From positions 1,116,001 to 1,180,000 of the forward strand of contig NZ_JABXWB010000001.1 of the NCBI RefSeq assembly GCF_013375555.1: DNA of 64,000 bases. Reading direction: 5' to 3'. This DNA comes from Sphingobium sp. EM0848. GTDB taxonomy: Bacteria; Pseudomonadota; Alphaproteobacteria; Sphingomonadales; Sphingomonadaceae. Positions 8,499-19,532 of the stretch are shown here, one piece after another. The notes beneath the pieces were generated by a model. The model had not been told where the DNA came from and ran no database searches. It saw nothing but the letters and a program-made list of their open reading frames with translations. The position numbers and the translations under genes were made by a program. Positions within the stretch are counted from its first letter, which is position 1. The number at the start of each line of letters is the position of its first letter.

Positions 8499-9161
8499 TC
8501 ACCCCCTGCTGGCACGGCTTGTGTCCAACATCTTCCCGTTGGTGATGACCACCAAATCGCCCAGCTTCGTCACGCCGAACAGTCGTTGCGCGAAAGCCTT
8601 GGGCACGCCGATACAGCCATGGGTGGCATTGCCCCACTGCACGTCGCTACCATGGATCGCCACGCCGTCGCTCGTCAGCCGCAGCATATAAGGCATGGGG
8701 GCATTATTATAGGTCCGGGAAAAATGGTCCGCATCCTTCTCCGTGATGGGAAAGGCGCCCAGTGGGCTTGGCTTGTCATCCGCGCCATAGATGATCACGG
8801 CCGATCCGATTTCATAGCCCGCGCGGAAGACGGAAAGCGTCTGGGCCTTTAGATCCACCGTGATGACGACGGGTCCGCTGGCTGGAGCGCCGGTTTCATC
8901 CCAGACATAGTCGCCATGGCGGAAAGGGCCGTCGATCGGCAATATACGCTTCACTGTCAGGGCATGTGGATCAATCGCGACCGGCTGCGCGCGGGTTCGC
9001 TCGACGGGCCTTGCGGGTTTTGCCGCTTCGGCTGGAACCGCCTCCGCCACGTTCGGTTTCAGATCGCGCCCGCGTCCGATGGACAGGCCGAGCAACAGCA
9101 GCACCGCAGCCGCACCGCCGCCGATCGCCAGCTTCACCCCTGTCGAAAACCGTTCCGCCAT
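8499..9161 (-). CDS. L,D-transpeptidase (YkuD domain)
   Basis: This 220-residue membrane-anchored protein makes 3-3 peptidoglycan cross-links or attaches proteins to peptidoglycan. It has one N-terminal transmembrane segment (about residues 9-29), a Pro/Ala-rich linker, and a YkuD domain from about residue 97. The active-site region is intact: H170-G, then an S/T-H-G-C type motif with catalytic Cys at C183 (NATHGCIGVP). It could also be called a murein L,D-transpeptidase. It stands alone, convergent with the lipoprotein gene. Confidence 0.9.
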   Translation of the reverse strand: MAERFSTGVKLAIGGGAAAVLLLLGLSIGRGRDLKPNVAEAVPAEAAKPARPVERTRAQPVAIDPHALTVKRILPIDGPFRHGDYVWDETGAPASGPVVITVDLKAQTLSVFRAGYEIGSAVIIYGADDKPSPLGAFPITEKDADHFSRTYNNAPMPYMLRLTSDGVAIHGSDVQWGNATHGCIGVPKAFAQRLFGVTKLGDLVVITNGKMLDTSRASRG

Positions 9162-9186
9162 GAACCGTCCATCAATCCTTTTCCTG

Positions 9187-9210
9187 TCGTCCCCGCCTTG
9201 GCGGGGACGA
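9187..9210. repeat. REP-like palindrome
   Basis: Perfect 10-bp inverted repeat TCGTCCCCGC / GCGGGGACGA around a CTTG loop, between the L,D-transpeptidase start and the maeB stop. It lacks a T-run on either side, so it looks more like a dispersed GC-rich palindrome than a terminator. Only one copy was seen in the window. Confidence 0.5.
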
Positions 9211-9258
9211 TGCGCAAATAAGATCAGGGACGGTTCCTGACATGAAAAGGTTAAGCCT

Positions 9259-11526
9259 TCAGCCGTCGCGAGCCACTTCGGCGGCGGCGATGGCGGTCAG
9301 GTTCAGGATGCCGCGCGCCGTCACGCCCGGCGTCAGCACATGGATCGGCTGCGCCAGACCGACCAGCATCGGCCCGACCGTGGGAGAACTGGACGAAGCC
9401 GACAGAGCCGTCAGCGTGATGTTCGCCGCGTCCAGATTGGGCATGACCAGAAGATTGGCCGAACCTTCGAAACGTGAATCGGGGACCAGCCGTTCGCGCA
9501 GCGATTGACTGAGTGCCGCATCGGCGTGCATTTCGCCGTCGACCATCAGGTCCGGTGCGGCCTTCTTCACCAGCTTGAAGGCTTCGCGCATCTTGCGTGC
9601 GCTGGGCGAATGCGATGCTCCGAAATTGGAATGGGACAGCAAGGCGACCCGCGGCGTCAGGCCGAAATGCTTGAGCTCCGTCGCGCCCAGCAGGGTCATT
9701 TCGGCAATCTGATCAGGCGTTGGATCGGGCACCATGTGGGTATCGGTGATGAACAGCGCACCGGCGTCCAGGATCAGCCCCGACAGCGCATAGACGCGGC
9801 TGCTGCCCGGCGTGCGGTCGATGATGCGCAACGCATGTTCGACCTCACCCCAATAGTCGCTGTTGCCGCCGACAATCGCCGCGTCGACCCGTCCGGTGCG
9901 AAGCAGCATCGCGGCGGTCGCGCTGGGCCGGCGATAGACATGGCGGACCACCTCGGCAGAGGCGACACCCTTGCGCGCGGCGACGGCGCGATAGGCTTCG
10001 ACCAGTTCGCCCATCAGCAGATGATCGGTTTCCGGGTCGACCACCTCCACATCGCGGTCCAGTTGAAAACGCAGCCCCAGATCGGGCAGCTTCTGTTCCA
10101 ATATCCGCCGCCGCGCGACGATCACCGGGCGGACAATGCCTTCGTCCAGCGCGTCCTGGATGGCGCGCAGCACGCGTTCATCCTCGCCTTCCCCATAGGC
10201 GATCCGCCGCTGCGTCCCGCGCGCCGCCTGGAATACCGGCAGCATCAACTGGGCTGAGCGGGTGTTCTGCTGGGTGAGTTGGCGCTTATAGGCTTCAAGG
10301 TCGAGCTGACGCTTGGCGACGCCGCTGTCCATCGCCGCCTTGGCGACGGCGGTGGCGATTTCCGCGATCAGGCGCGGATCGAAAGGCGTGGGAATGATGT
10401 AATCCGGCCCGAACACCAGCTTGGTCCCGCCATAGGCCTGAGCGACGCTGTCATGAGCGGGCATGCGGGCGAGGTTGGCGATGGCATCAGCGGCGGCGAC
10501 CTTCATCGCCTCGTTGATCTCGGTCGCCCGCGCGTCCAGCGCCCCCCGGAAGATATAGGGGAAGCACAGGACGTTGTTCACCTGATTGGGATAATCCGAG
10601 CGCCCGGTCGCGATGATAGCGTCGGGGCGTGTCTCCCGCGCGACTTCGGGGCGGATTTCCGGCTCCGGATTGGCGAGCGCGAAGATCAGCGGATTGGGTG
10701 CCATCAGCGGCAGCCATTCAGGCTTCAGCACGCCGGGCGCCGACAGCCCCAGGAACAGGTTCGCCCCCGGCAGCACTTCGGGCAGCGTGCGCGCATTGGT
10801 GTCGCGGGCATAGCGCGCCATGTTCGGCAGCATGCCCTCTCGCCCGGAATGGATGACGCCGTCCTTGTCGGTCAGCGTCACATTCTCGATGGGCAGGCCC
10901 ATGGATACCAGCAGATCGACGCAGGCCAACGCCGCCGCGCCTGCGCCGGACGTCACCAGCTTCGCATCGGCCAGGGTCTTGCCCTGCAGCACCAGCGCGT
11001 TGCGCACGGCGGCGGCCACCACGATGGCGGTGCCATGCTGATCGTCGTGGAAGACGGGGATGTTCATCCGCTTCTTCAGCTCCGCCTCGATGGCGAAGCA
11101 TTCAGGGGCCTTGATATCCTCCAGGTTGATGCCGCCGAAAGTCGGCTCCAGCAGGGCGACCGCGTCGATGAATTTTTCCGGGTCGGTGGTGTCGACCTCG
11201 ATATCGAACACGTCGATATCCGCGAATTTCTTGAAGAGGACAGCCTTGCCCTCCATCACCGGCTTGGAAGCGAGGGCGCCGATGGCTCCAAGCCCCAGCA
11301 CCGCCGTGCCGTTGGAGATTACGGCGACCAGATTGCCGCGCGCGGTATAATCCATCGCCTTTTCGGGATCTTCGGCAATGTCCACGCAGGGGGCGGCGAC
11401 GCCGGGCGAATAGGCCAGCGCAAGGTCGCGCTGGTTGACCATGCGCTTGGTCGGTTCGATCCTCAGCTTTCCGGGTTGCGGATAGCGGTGATAGTCGAGG
11501 GCTGCACGCCGGGTGTTTTCGTCCAT
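9259..11526 (-). CDS. maeB: NADP-dependent malic enzyme with phosphotransacetylase-like domain
   Basis: This enzyme converts malate to pyruvate, CO2 and NADPH. At 755 residues it is the long MaeB type. The N-terminal malic domain has the catalytic Tyr39 in [13 protein letters not shown] and a Lys at about 93. The NAD(P)-binding fold follows ([14 protein letters not shown]). From about residue 430 a phosphotransacetylase-like domain is regulatory rather than catalytic in this family. It begins 9 bases after the LysR gene on the same strand, with an AAGG site before the ATG, so regulator and enzyme probably share a transcript. Divergent glcB makes malate, the substrate of this enzyme. Confidence 0.96.
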   Translation of the reverse strand: MDENTRRAALDYHRYPQPGKLRIEPTKRMVNQRDLALAYSPGVAAPCVDIAEDPEKAMDYTARGNLVAVISNGTAVLGLGAIGALASKPVMEGKAVLFKKFADIDVFDIEVDTTDPEKFIDAVALLEPTFGGINLEDIKAPECFAIEAELKKRMNIPVFHDDQHGTAIVVAAAVRNALVLQGKTLADAKLVTSGAGAAALACVDLLVSMGLPIENVTLTDKDGVIHSGREGMLPNMARYARDTNARTLPEVLPGANLFLGLSAPGVLKPEWLPLMAPNPLIFALANPEPEIRPEVARETRPDAIIATGRSDYPNQVNNVLCFPYIFRGALDARATEINEAMKVAAADAIANLARMPAHDSVAQAYGGTKLVFGPDYIIPTPFDPRLIAEIATAVAKAAMDSGVAKRQLDLEAYKRQLTQQNTRSAQLMLPVFQAARGTQRRIAYGEGEDERVLRAIQDALDEGIVRPVIVARRRILEQKLPDLGLRFQLDRDVEVVDPETDHLLMGELVEAYRAVAARKGVASAEVVRHVYRRPSATAAMLLRTGRVDAAIVGGNSDYWGEVEHALRIIDRTPGSSRVYALSGLILDAGALFITDTHMVPDPTPDQIAEMTLLGATELKHFGLTPRVALLSHSNFGASHSPSARKMREAFKLVKKAAPDLMVDGEMHADAALSQSLRERLVPDSRFEGSANLLVMPNLDAANITLTALSASSSSPTVGPMLVGLAQPIHVLTPGVTARGILNLTAIAAAEVARDG

Positions 11527-11535
11527 GGGATGGCC

Positions 11536-12459
11536 TTAAAGCTGGTTTTCAGGAGGGGCAATGGTGGAGCGCTCCCAAGGGGGGCTGGGGGCGTAGAGCT
11601 GAAGGAGAAAATCGACGAAGGCGGTGATGGCCAGCGGCGGATTGCTTTGCGGCAGGTGTACGGCATAGAGACCGACATCCGCCGACCCTTCATGATCCGG
11701 CATGATCTGCCGAATATCACCGCGGTCCAGCGCATCGCTCACGTCCCAGAGCGAACGCAGCGCGACGCCCACGCCAGCCATTGTGAGTTCGCGCACCATT
11801 TCGCTGCTGTTGGTGCGGACATGGCTGACACCCTCGACCGTGACCGATCCTTTCGGCCCGCTCAGCCGCCAGGGCAATTGCCCATCGGCTGCGAGCAGGC
11901 GATGTTTCCGCAGATCGGCGACGATCTCCGGAATCCCGAACCGCTCCAGATAGGCGGGCGCGGCGCACAGCACGCGCCGGTTGGTCGCCAGCCGGTGCGC
12001 CGACAGCCCCGGTCCCGGATCGGCGGTGATGCGGATGGCGAGGTCGGCCCGCGTCGCCAGCAGGTCGGCATAGTCGTCCGACAGGTCGATCCGCATCCGC
12101 ACCTTGGGATGCGCTTCCAGAAACCGCTCCAGCCATGGCGCGACATGCATTCGCCCGAAGGAGGTGGGCGCTGTCACCCGCAGCGTGCCCGATGCTTCCG
12201 CCGACGTGCCGGACACGCGTCGCTCCGCCTCATCCAGCGCGGCCATGATCGCACGCAGATCCTCATGCAGCCTTTCGCCCGCCGGGGTCAGCGCCAGCCG
12301 ACGGGTCGTCCGGTGGATCAGATGCGTGCCCAGCCGCTCCTCCAGCCGGACCAGCCGCTTCGACACCATGGCGGGCGAAATACTGAGCCGGCGCCCAGCC
12401 GCAGCCATGCCGCCTTCATCGACGATGGTCGCGAACAGGTCGTAATCCGGGTCCATCAT
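11536..12459 (-). CDS. LysR-family transcriptional regulator
   Basis: This 307-residue regulator has an N-terminal winged helix-turn-helix (YDLFATIVDEGGMAAAGRRL, then SPAMVSKRLVRLEERLG) and a substrate-binding domain from about residue 90. The start is set at the MMDPDYDLF methionines (12459/12456). The upstream extension to 12510 has no family support and runs into the glcB promoter. It lies between maeB (same strand, 9 bases away) and divergent glcB, so it likely controls one or both. The ligand is unknown; a C2/C4 acid such as glyoxylate, glycolate or malate would fit the context. Confidence 0.9.
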   Translation of the reverse strand: MMDPDYDLFATIVDEGGMAAAGRRLSISPAMVSKRLVRLEERLGTHLIHRTTRRLALTPAGERLHEDLRAIMAALDEAERRVSGTSAEASGTLRVTAPTSFGRMHVAPWLERFLEAHPKVRMRIDLSDDYADLLATRADLAIRITADPGPGLSAHRLATNRRVLCAAPAYLERFGIPEIVADLRKHRLLAADGQLPWRLSGPKGSVTVEGVSHVRTNSSEMVRELTMAGVGVALRSLWDVSDALDRGDIRQIMPDHEGSADVGLYAVHLPQSNPPLAITAFVDFLLQLYAPSPPWERSTIAPPENQL

Positions 12460-12485
12460 TTGTTTCACCAGAGGAAAGTCTGAAT

Positions 12486-12513
12486 TTGAATAATAGCGTC
12501 TACACGGCATAAT
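12486..12513 (+). promoter_or_regulatory. Candidate glcB promoter
   Basis: TTGAAT (12486-12491) and CATAAT (12508-12513) are separated by 16 bases. The predicted start is about 30 bases before the glcB ATG. The sequence lies within the LysR-glcB divergent region, where a LysR-type operator would be expected. Confidence 0.45.
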
Positions 12514-12551
12514 GCGACCCGTCTATGGTGCTGCGCAAAGGAGATCATCCG

Positions 12552-14645
12552 ATGACGAGCATGACCGACCGCGCGGGCCTTCAGGTCGCGCAGGACCTGA
12601 CGACCTTCATCGAGGAGCGGGCGCTTCCGGGCACCGGCATCGACGCCGATCGCTTCTGGCAGGGCACGGCCGCGATCTTCGCGCAGTTCGCGCCCGAAAA
12701 TGCGACGCTGCTCGCCAAGCGCGACGATCTTCAGAACCGGATCGACGCTTATTATAGCGAACGGGTCGGCCAGCCTGCGGATGCGGCTTCGCTGCGCGGT
12801 TTCCTGAGCGAGATCGGCTATCTCGTCCCCGAACCCGCGCCGTTTCAGGTCGGCAGCGAGAATGTCGACGATGAGGTTGCCCGTCTTGCCGGGCCGCAGT
12901 TGGTCGTCCCGATCCTCAACGCGCGCTTCCTGCTGAACGCGGCCAATGCACGCTGGGGCAGCCTGTATGACGCGCTCTACGGCACCGATGCCATTCCGGG
13001 TGCGGCTTCGGGCAAGGGCTATGACGCGGCTCGCGGAGCGCAGGTCATCGGCTGGGCCAAATCCTTCCTCGATGAAGCTATTCCGCTCGCCAACGGGTCA
13101 TGGGCTGATCTGAAGAGCGACGACATCCGGTTGGCCGATCCGACCCAATATCGCGGGCGGAGCGAGAAGGGCCGCCTGTTCCGCCACAATGGCCTGCACA
13201 TCGAAGTCGTCTTCGATTCCGCGCACCCCATCGGCAGGGACGACCCGGCGGGCATAGCCGACGTCATCCTCGAATCGGCGCTGACCACCATCTGCGACCT
13301 GGAAGACTCGGTCGCTGCCGTCGATGCGGAGGACAAGGTTGCCGCCTATACCAACTGGCTCGGTCTGATGCAGGGCGATCTGACCGACACCTTCGAGAAG
13401 AACGGCGCGCTGATGACCCGCGCTCTTAACCCGGACCGCAGCTATACCGCGCCCGATGGCGGCAACTTTACCCTGCCGGGCCGCAGCCTGCTTTTCGTTC
13501 GCAATGTCGGTCATCTGATGACTACGCCCGCCATCCTGCTCCCCAACGGTACGGAAGCCCCGGAAGGCATTCTCGACGGCATCGTCACCAGCCTGATTGC
13601 CATGCACGACCTGAAGCGTGACGGCGGCAACAGCCGCACCGGCAGCGTCTATATCGTCAAGCCCAAGATGCACGGCCCGGAGGAAGTTGGCTTCACCAAC
13701 CGTCTGTTCGACGCGATCGAGGATCTGCTGGGCCTTGCTCGCCACACCCTCAAGGTCGGCGTCATGGACGAGGAACGCCGCACTTCCGCGAATCTCGCAG
13801 CCTGCATTGAGGCTGTCCGTGACCGCATCGTCTTTATCAACACGGGCTTCCTCGACCGCACCGGCGACGAGATGCACACTGCGATGCGCGCCGGCCCGAT
13901 GATCCGGAAAGGCGAGATGAAGACGTCCGACTGGATCACGGCCTATGAGGACCGCAACGTTCAGATCGGCCTCGCCTGCGGCCTGTCCGGTCGTGCCCAG
14001 ATCGGCAAGGGCATGTGGGCCGCGCCGGACCGCATGGCCGACATGCTCGACCAGAAAGTCGGTCATCCCAAGAGCGGCGCCAACACCGCCTGGGTTCCGT
14101 CCCCGACGGCAGCGACGCTGCACGCGACTCACTATCACCGCATTGACGTCTTCGCCCGCCAGACCGAGCGCAAGGCCGAAGCCATCGCCCCGCTCGAAAA
14201 GCTGCTGGCGATCCCGGTCGCGCAAGGCCGCAACTGGTCGGAAGTAGAAATCACGCAGGAACTGGACAACAACGCGCAGGGCATCCTCGGCTATGTCGTC
14301 CGCTGGATCGATCAGGGCGTCGGCTGTTCCAAGGTTCCCGACATCCACGATATCGGCCTGATGGAAGACCGCGCCACGCTGCGCATTTCCTCGCAGCATA
14401 TGGCGAACTGGCTGCTCCACGGCGTCTGCACGAAGGAAGAGATCGACGCCGCCTTCATTCGGATGGCCGCCAAGGTTGACGCCCAGAACGCAGGCGACCC
14501 ACTCTACCGGCCGATGAGTGGCAATCCGGCAAGTCTCGCCTGGCGGGCCGCCCGCGCCCTCGTCTTTGAAGGTGTCGCGCAGCCTAATGGCTATACGGAG
14601 CCTCTGCTCCACAAATATCGGGCGCTCGCCAAGGCCGCGGACTGA
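12552..14645 (+). CDS. glcB: Malate synthase G
   Basis: This enzyme condenses glyoxylate with acetyl-CoA to malate, the second step of the glyoxylate shunt and of glycolate use. At 697 residues it is the long, single-chain G isoform. Visible family segments are [18 protein letters not shown] (Mg/glyoxylate-binding acidic cluster), [24 protein letters not shown] and the C-terminal catalytic region with [17 protein letters not shown] and [12 protein letters not shown] 12552 was chosen because AAAGGAGAT lies 7 bases upstream; the in-frame ATG at 12525 precedes that site. No isocitrate lyase is in the window. It is divergent from a LysR gene and maeB. Confidence 0.97.
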   Translation: MTSMTDRAGLQVAQDLTTFIEERALPGTGIDADRFWQGTAAIFAQFAPENATLLAKRDDLQNRIDAYYSERVGQPADAASLRGFLSEIGYLVPEPAPFQVGSENVDDEVARLAGPQLVVPILNARFLLNAANARWGSLYDALYGTDAIPGAASGKGYDAARGAQVIGWAKSFLDEAIPLANGSWADLKSDDIRLADPTQYRGRSEKGRLFRHNGLHIEVVFDSAHPIGRDDPAGIADVILESALTTICDLEDSVAAVDAEDKVAAYTNWLGLMQGDLTDTFEKNGALMTRALNPDRSYTAPDGGNFTLPGRSLLFVRNVGHLMTTPAILLPNGTEAPEGILDGIVTSLIAMHDLKRDGGNSRTGSVYIVKPKMHGPEEVGFTNRLFDAIEDLLGLARHTLKVGVMDEERRTSANLAACIEAVRDRIVFINTGFLDRTGDEMHTAMRAGPMIRKGEMKTSDWITAYEDRNVQIGLACGLSGRAQIGKGMWAAPDRMADMLDQKVGHPKSGANTAWVPSPTAATLHATHYHRIDVFARQTERKAEAIAPLEKLLAIPVAQGRNWSEVEITQELDNNAQGILGYVVRWIDQGVGCSKVPDIHDIGLMEDRATLRISSQHMANWLLHGVCTKEEIDAAFIRMAAKVDAQNAGDPLYRPMSGNPASLAWRAARALVFEGVAQPNGYTEPLLHKYRALAKAAD

Positions 14646-14650
14646 ACAAA

Positions 14651-14682
14651 ATGCGGCCGGGCTGAACGCCCGGCCGCATTTC
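14651..14682 (+). terminator. Intrinsic terminator after glcB
   Basis: A perfect 12-bp stem (ATGCGGCCGGGC / GCCCGGCCGCAT) with loop TGAAC and a short T/C tail starts 5 bases after the glcB stop. Confidence 0.8.
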
Positions 14683-14743
14683 CTATGCGATCCGACGAAA
14701 AGCCCCGCTTGTGCGCCGGGCCGGTTCCAACTAAATCGCCCCC

Positions 14744-17410
14744 ATGACATCGACCAACGACATTCGCCGCTCCTTCCTCGACTATTTCGGGGCCAACGGC
14801 CACACCATCGTTCCGTCAGCGCCTCTGGTGCCGCACAACGACCCGACGCTGATGTTCGTCAATGCGGGTATGGTGCCGTTCAAGAATGTCTTCACGGGCC
14901 TCGAAACCCGCCCCTACAACAAGGCGACGTCGAGCCAGAAGTCGGTCCGCGCCGGCGGCAAGCATAACGACCTCGACAATGTCGGCTACACCGCGCGCCA
15001 CCACACCTTCTTCGAAATGCTGGGCAATTTCAGCTTCGGCGACTATTTCAAGGAACAGGCGATCCTGCACGCCTGGACCCTGCTGACCAAGGAATGGGGC
15101 ATCCCGGCGGAAAAGCTGACCGCCACCGTCTATCACACCGATGACGAAGCCTTCGACCTCTGGAAGAAGATTGCGGGCCTGCCTGAAGAGCGCATCATCC
15201 GCATCCCCACCAAGGATAATTTCTGGGCGATGGGCGATAGCGGCCCCTGCGGTCCCTGCTCGGAAATCTTCTACGACCATGGCGATCATATTTGGGGTGG
15301 CCCTCCGGGAAGCCCGGAGGAGGATGGCGACCGCTTCGTCGAGATCTGGAACCTTGTCTTCATGCAATATGAGCAGGAAGCGAATGAGATCGTCAGCGAA
15401 CTGCCCAAGCCCAGCATCGACACCGGCATGGGTCTGGAACGCATCGCCGCCGTGCTTCAGGGCGTCCACAACAATTACGACACCGACACCTTCAAGGCGT
15501 TGATCGAGGAATCCGCCGCGCTGACCCGCACCGCCGCCGACGGCGAGTTTCAGGCCAGCCACCGCGTCATCGCGGATCACCTGCGCTCCACCAGCTTCCT
15601 GATCGCGGACGGCGTGCTGCCTGCGAACGAAGGCCGCGGTTATGTGCTGCGCCGCATCATGCGCCGGGCCATGCGCCACGCCCACATCATCGGCGCGAAG
15701 GAGCCGTTGATGCACCGTCTGGTGCCCAGCCTCGTCTCCGAAATGGGCGGCGCCTATCAGGAATTGGTCCGCGCCCAGCCGCTGATCGAGGAAACCTTGG
15801 CTCGCGAGGAAACCCGTTTCCGCCAGACGCTGGAAAAGGGCCTCAAGCTGCTCGACGAAGCGACCGGCGACCTGTCGGAAGGCGGCACGCTCCCCGGCGA
15901 AACCGCGTTCAAGCTCTACGACACTTACGGCTTCCCCTATGATCTGACCGAAGACGCGCTGCGTTCGCGCGGTCTTGGCGTCGATCGGGAAGGTTTCGAC
16001 AAGGCGATGGCCGAGCAGAAGGCCGCCGCCCGCGCCGCATGGAAGGGTTCGGGCGAAAAGGCGTCGGACGAAATCTGGTTCGACATTGCCGAAAGCGCCG
16101 GCAGCACCGAGTTCATCGGCTACACCGCCACCGTGGGCGAGGGCGAAGTCCTAGCGCTGGTCAAGGACGGCGCCCGCATCGACGCTGCCGGGCCGGGCGA
16201 TGACGTCACCATCATCACCAATCAGACGCCTTTCTACGGAGAAAGCGGCGGTCAGATGGGCGACGCTGGCACGATCAGTTCGCAGGCCGGCCTCGTCGCG
16301 GACGTCGAGGACACGGCCAAGCCGCTCGGCCGCCTCCACGCCCACAAGGCGAAGGTCGGCGCGGGCAAGATCAAGGTCGGCGACACGGTGCACCTCAGCG
16401 TCGATACCCACCGCCGCGACCGCATCCGCGCCAACCACAGCGCCACGCACCTCCTGCACGCCGCGCTGCGCAACGAACTGGGCGCGCATGTGACGCAGAA
16501 GGGCAGCCTTGTCGCGCCGGATCGCCTGCGCTTCGACTTCTCGCACCCCGAAGCGCTGACGCACAGCCAGATCGCGGCGATCGAATCTCAGGTCAACGAA
16601 CAGATCCGCCACAATGAAGCGGTGACGACTCGCCTGATGACCCCGGATGATGCGATCGCTGCTGGCGCGATGGCCCTGTTCGGCGAAAAATATGGCGACG
16701 AAGTCCGCGTCCTGTCGATGGGCAAGGGCGATGGTCAGGATAATGGGCACAACTATTCGGTCGAACTGTGCGGCGGCACCCATGTCCGCGCGACCGGCGA
16801 CATCGCGATCCTCAAGATCATCTCGGAAAGCGCGGTTTCATCCGGCGTCCGCCGTATTGAAGCGCTGACCGGCGAAGCCGCGCGCCTCTGGCTCTCCGAC
16901 CGCGAGGATCGCCTGCGCCAGTCTGCCGCCGCGCTCAAGACGACCCCGGAAGAAGTCCCCGCCCGCATTGCAGCGCTGGTCGAACAGAGCCGCAAGCTCG
17001 AACGTGAACTGGCTGAAGCGAAGAAGGCGCTGGCCCTCGGCGGCGGTGGTGCCGCTCAGGCGGCTGGCCCGGAAAAGGTCGGCGCGATCAACTTCATCGG
17101 CCAGGTGATCGAAGGCCTCGACCCCAAGGAACTGCGCGGCCTCGTCGATCAGAACAAGGCGACACTTGGCAGCGGTGTCTCAGCGGTCCTCGCAGTGGTC
17201 GATGGCCGCGCCACCATCGCGGTCGGTGTCACCGATGATCTCAAGGACAGCATCAGCGCCGTAGACCTCGTCCGCGCAGGCGTCGAAGCGCTGGGCGGCA
17301 AGGGTGGTGGTGGCCGCCCTGACATGGCGCAGGGTGGTGGCCCTGAAGGCGACAAGGCTCAGGCCGCCATCGACGCGGTCAAGGCTGCGCTCGCCAGCGT
17401 CCCCGCATAA
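14744..17410 (+). CDS. alaS: Alanyl-tRNA synthetase
   Basis: This class II synthetase charges tRNA-Ala and edits misacylated Ser/Gly. At 888 residues it is full length. The N-terminal catalytic core includes [13 protein letters not shown] and [19 protein letters not shown]. The editing domain has the zinc ligands H565, H569 (HSATHLLH), C676 and H680 (CGGTHV). The C-terminal DHHA1-like Gly-rich domain ends with [15 protein letters not shown]. It stands alone between two strong terminators. Confidence 0.98.
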   Translation: MTSTNDIRRSFLDYFGANGHTIVPSAPLVPHNDPTLMFVNAGMVPFKNVFTGLETRPYNKATSSQKSVRAGGKHNDLDNVGYTARHHTFFEMLGNFSFGDYFKEQAILHAWTLLTKEWGIPAEKLTATVYHTDDEAFDLWKKIAGLPEERIIRIPTKDNFWAMGDSGPCGPCSEIFYDHGDHIWGGPPGSPEEDGDRFVEIWNLVFMQYEQEANEIVSELPKPSIDTGMGLERIAAVLQGVHNNYDTDTFKALIEESAALTRTAADGEFQASHRVIADHLRSTSFLIADGVLPANEGRGYVLRRIMRRAMRHAHIIGAKEPLMHRLVPSLVSEMGGAYQELVRAQPLIEETLAREETRFRQTLEKGLKLLDEATGDLSEGGTLPGETAFKLYDTYGFPYDLTEDALRSRGLGVDREGFDKAMAEQKAAARAAWKGSGEKASDEIWFDIAESAGSTEFIGYTATVGEGEVLALVKDGARIDAAGPGDDVTIITNQTPFYGESGGQMGDAGTISSQAGLVADVEDTAKPLGRLHAHKAKVGAGKIKVGDTVHLSVDTHRRDRIRANHSATHLLHAALRNELGAHVTQKGSLVAPDRLRFDFSHPEALTHSQIAAIESQVNEQIRHNEAVTTRLMTPDDAIAAGAMALFGEKYGDEVRVLSMGKGDGQDNGHNYSVELCGGTHVRATGDIAILKIISESAVSSGVRRIEALTGEAARLWLSDREDRLRQSAAALKTTPEEVPARIAALVEQSRKLERELAEAKKALALGGGGAAQAAGPEKVGAINFIGQVIEGLDPKELRGLVDQNKATLGSGVSAVLAVVDGRATIAVGVTDDLKDSISAVDLVRAGVEALGGKGGGGRPDMAQGGGPEGDKAQAAIDAVKAALASVPA

Positions 17411-17433
17411 GCGCCTTTTGGCCAGTTAAATCC

Positions 17434-17473
17434 CGAAAAGGGCCGGTTCCGGGAACGGAACCGGCCCTTTTCG
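17434..17473. terminator. Bidirectional intrinsic terminator
   Basis: A perfect 18-bp stem (17434-17451 with 17456-17473) has a GGAA loop. The arms run CGAAAAGGGCC... to ...GGCCCTTTTCG, so each strand has a T-run at its 3' side. It lies between alaS (plus) and the glycine-zipper gene (minus) and can end both. Confidence 0.88.
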
Positions 17474-17484
17474 CATGACCAATA

Positions 17485-17763
17485 TCAGCAGCCGTGGCGC
17501 CGGTTTTGTGCCGCGTCATGTTTCTTGTCGAGATGCCGGCCCAACAGCGCACCTCCGACGCCGCCTGCAACGGTCGCTACCGGGCCACCCACGACAGCAT
17601 GACCCAGAAGGGCGCCGCCGGCACCGCCCGCGATCAGGCCGGTCGTGCCGCTGCTGCGTTTGCAACGTGAGTGATGGTGCCGGGCTGCCATAGCAGCGTC
17701 GGGCACAAGTGCCGGAGTCAGGATCGCCAAGGAAAGGACTGCGCCCATGATCTTCGCTTTCAT
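17485..17763 (-). CDS. Glycine-zipper 2TM-domain envelope protein
   Basis: This 92-residue protein has a signal peptide (MKAKIMGAVLSLAILTPALV, cut near AMAA), a His/Arg-rich mature start (RHHHSRCKRS) and a Gly-zipper segment (GLIAGGAGGALLGHAV and GGVGGALLGRHLDKK). This is the pattern of the 17-kDa-antigen/2TM glycine zipper family found in outer membranes. The start at 17763 is supported by CAGGAG about 8 bases upstream; longer in-frame starts lack a signal peptide at the N-terminus. Exact role unknown. Confidence 0.82.
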   Translation of the reverse strand: MKAKIMGAVLSLAILTPALVPDAAMAARHHHSRCKRSSGTTGLIAGGAGGALLGHAVVGGPVATVAGGVGGALLGRHLDKKHDAAQNRRHGC

Positions 17764-17852
17764 GACTCTACTCCTGTGTGTGGCATGTGTGGCTGACAAT
17801 GGTTTGATCAAGCAACAAACCATATGAACTGTCACTTAATGTCACCCCAGAT

Positions 17853-19532
17853 TCAATTCCCTCCATCCAGCAAACGCCGGGCGATCACCTGCGCCTGAAT
17901 TTCACCCGCGCCCTCGAAAATGTTGAGGATGCGCGCATCGGCCAGCAGGCGGCTCACTTGATATTCGGTGGCGAAACCATTGCCGCCATGGATTTGCAGC
18001 GCGTTGTCGGCCGCCGCCCAGGCGACGCGTGCGCCGATCAGCTTGGCCATGCCCGCTTCCAGGTCGCAGCGCTTGCCTTCATCTTTCTTGCGCGCCGCGA
18101 AATAGGTGAGTTGGCGGGCGCCCATGATCTCGGCCGCCATCATCGCCAGCTTGTTGGCGACGCGGGGAAAGTCGAAGATCGGCCGCCCGAACTGTTTGCG
18201 GTCGAGGGCGTAGCCCAGGCCGATGTCGAGCGCGGCCTGCGCCACGCCGATGGCGCGGGCGGCAGTCTGGATGCGGGCGGATTCGAAGGTGGCCATGAGT
18301 TGCTTGAACCCTTGCCCTTCGACCCCGCCGAGGAGATTGGCGGCGGGCACGCGGAAATCCTCGAAGCCGATCTCATATTCCTTCATGCCGCGATAGCCGA
18401 TCACCTCGATCTCGCCTCCGTTCATGCCGGGGGTGGGGAAGGGATCGTTCACCGTGCCGCGCTGCTTGGGCGCGATCAGCATGGAGAGGCCGCTGTAATT
18501 TTTCGTTTCCGGATTGGTGCGGACCAGCAGGGTCATCACGTCCGCGCGGGCCGCGTGGGTGATCCATGTCTTGTTGCCGGTCACGCAATAGTCGCCGTCC
18601 GCCAGCGTGGCGCGGGTGCGCAGCGAACCAAGGTCGGAACCGGTGTCCGGCTCGGTAAAGACAGCGGTAGGCAGGATTGAGGCATTGGCGATCTGGGGTA
18701 GCCAGTGCGCCTTCTGCTCCTCCGTGCCGCCGGTCAGGATCAGTTCCGCCGCGATTTCCGAGCGGGTGGCGAGCGATCCGACGCCGATCCAGCCGCGCGA
18801 CAGCTCCTCCGAAACGACGCACATGGCGGTCTTGCCCATGCCGAGGCCGCCAAATTCCTCCGGGATGGTCATGCCGAATACGCCCATTGCGCCCAGTTCC
18901 TCGACCAGCGGCAGGGGGATCAGCTCGTCCTTGAGGTGCCATTCATGCGCGAAGGGCGCGACTTTCTCGTTCGAGAGCGCGAAAAATTGTTCGCGCACCA
19001 TGTCGAACATCTCGTCAAGGCCGCAATTTTCCAGCGTCGCATGGCCGCGCTGGTCTACCAGATGGCGGGCGATGGCGCTTTTGACCGCCTGACCACCGCC
19101 CTGACGAATGAGGGTGCGGAAGGCCGGGGCGTCAAGCGCTGACAGATCATCGGTCAGGTCGGTGGCGCGGATGACCTCGCCCTGATTCATGGGGATGCCG
19201 CCCAGCATCTGCGCGCCATATTCGGCGAAGAGCAGTTGCGCGAGCAGGGCTTCGATCTCTCCGAACGCGCCGTCGGCGGCGAGATTGGCGGCCCAATTGG
19301 CCACTTCCCGCATCATTTCGGCATAGGAGGCGAACCAGCCGAAGCCGTGGACGACATGTTGTTCGACATCGGCCAGTTCGCGGTCGACCTGCCCTTTTTC
19401 GTTGGTGATGCGGGCCTTGACCTGCGGCTGGGCGGCGGCGGCGAAGGCTTGCGCCGCGTCGGCCGCACCCGACAGCAGGGCCGGGAGGTCGGGAAGCACT
19501 AGCACCGTCTTGTCCATTGCTGCCGCGTTCAT
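17853..19532 (-). CDS. N-terminally extended acyl-CoA dehydrogenase, methylsuccinyl-CoA dehydrogenase-like
   Basis: This FAD-dependent dehydrogenase introduces an alpha-beta double bond into an acyl-CoA. At 559 residues it is about 170 longer than ordinary family members, because of an N-terminal helical domain before the usual fold starts. The catalytic Glu is E540 in NIFEGAGEIQ. From memory, the length and segments such as YRGMKEYEIGFEDF and FESARIQTAARAIGVAQ resemble (2S)-methylsuccinyl-CoA dehydrogenase of the ethylmalonyl-CoA pathway. The rest of that pathway is not in the window. Here the gene is last in an operon with a CoA-transferase, an SDR and a crotonase, so a related branched or dicarboxylic acyl-CoA substrate is equally possible. 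Its start overlaps the crotonase stop by 4 bases. Confidence 0.88.
   Translation of the reverse strand: MNAAAMDKTVLVLPDLPALLSGAADAAQAFAAAAQPQVKARITNEKGQVDRELADVEQHVVHGFGWFASYAEMMREVANWAANLAADGAFGEIEALLAQLLFAEYGAQMLGGIPMNQGEVIRATDLTDDLSALDAPAFRTLIRQGGGQAVKSAIARHLVDQRGHATLENCGLDEMFDMVREQFFALSNEKVAPFAHEWHLKDELIPLPLVEELGAMGVFGMTIPEEFGGLGMGKTAMCVVSEELSRGWIGVGSLATRSEIAAELILTGGTEEQKAHWLPQIANASILPTAVFTEPDTGSDLGSLRTRATLADGDYCVTGNKTWITHAARADVMTLLVRTNPETKNYSGLSMLIAPKQRGTVNDPFPTPGMNGGEIEVIGYRGMKEYEIGFEDFRVPAANLLGGVEGQGFKQLMATFESARIQTAARAIGVAQAALDIGLGYALDRKQFGRPIFDFPRVANKLAMMAAEIMGARQLTYFAARKKDEGKRCDLEAGMAKLIGARVAWAAADNALQIHGGNGFATEYQVSRLLADARILNIFEGAGEIQAQVIARRLLDGGN

Noticed and set aside
10279..12483. 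734-residue plus-strand open frame opposite maeB and the LysR gene
   Set aside because: It spans two well-supported genes on the other strand and looks like an Arg/Gly/His-rich shadow with no recognisable domain.
12947..12961. Lookalike of the shared motif, TGCACGCTGGGGCAG
   Set aside because: It lies inside glcB coding sequence with no promoter nearby and lacks the final AA. It shows that chance matches occur and that genome-wide statistics are needed.
13098..14750. 550-residue minus-strand open frame opposite glcB
   Set aside because: It extends through the glcB terminator into the alaS start and has no domain signature.
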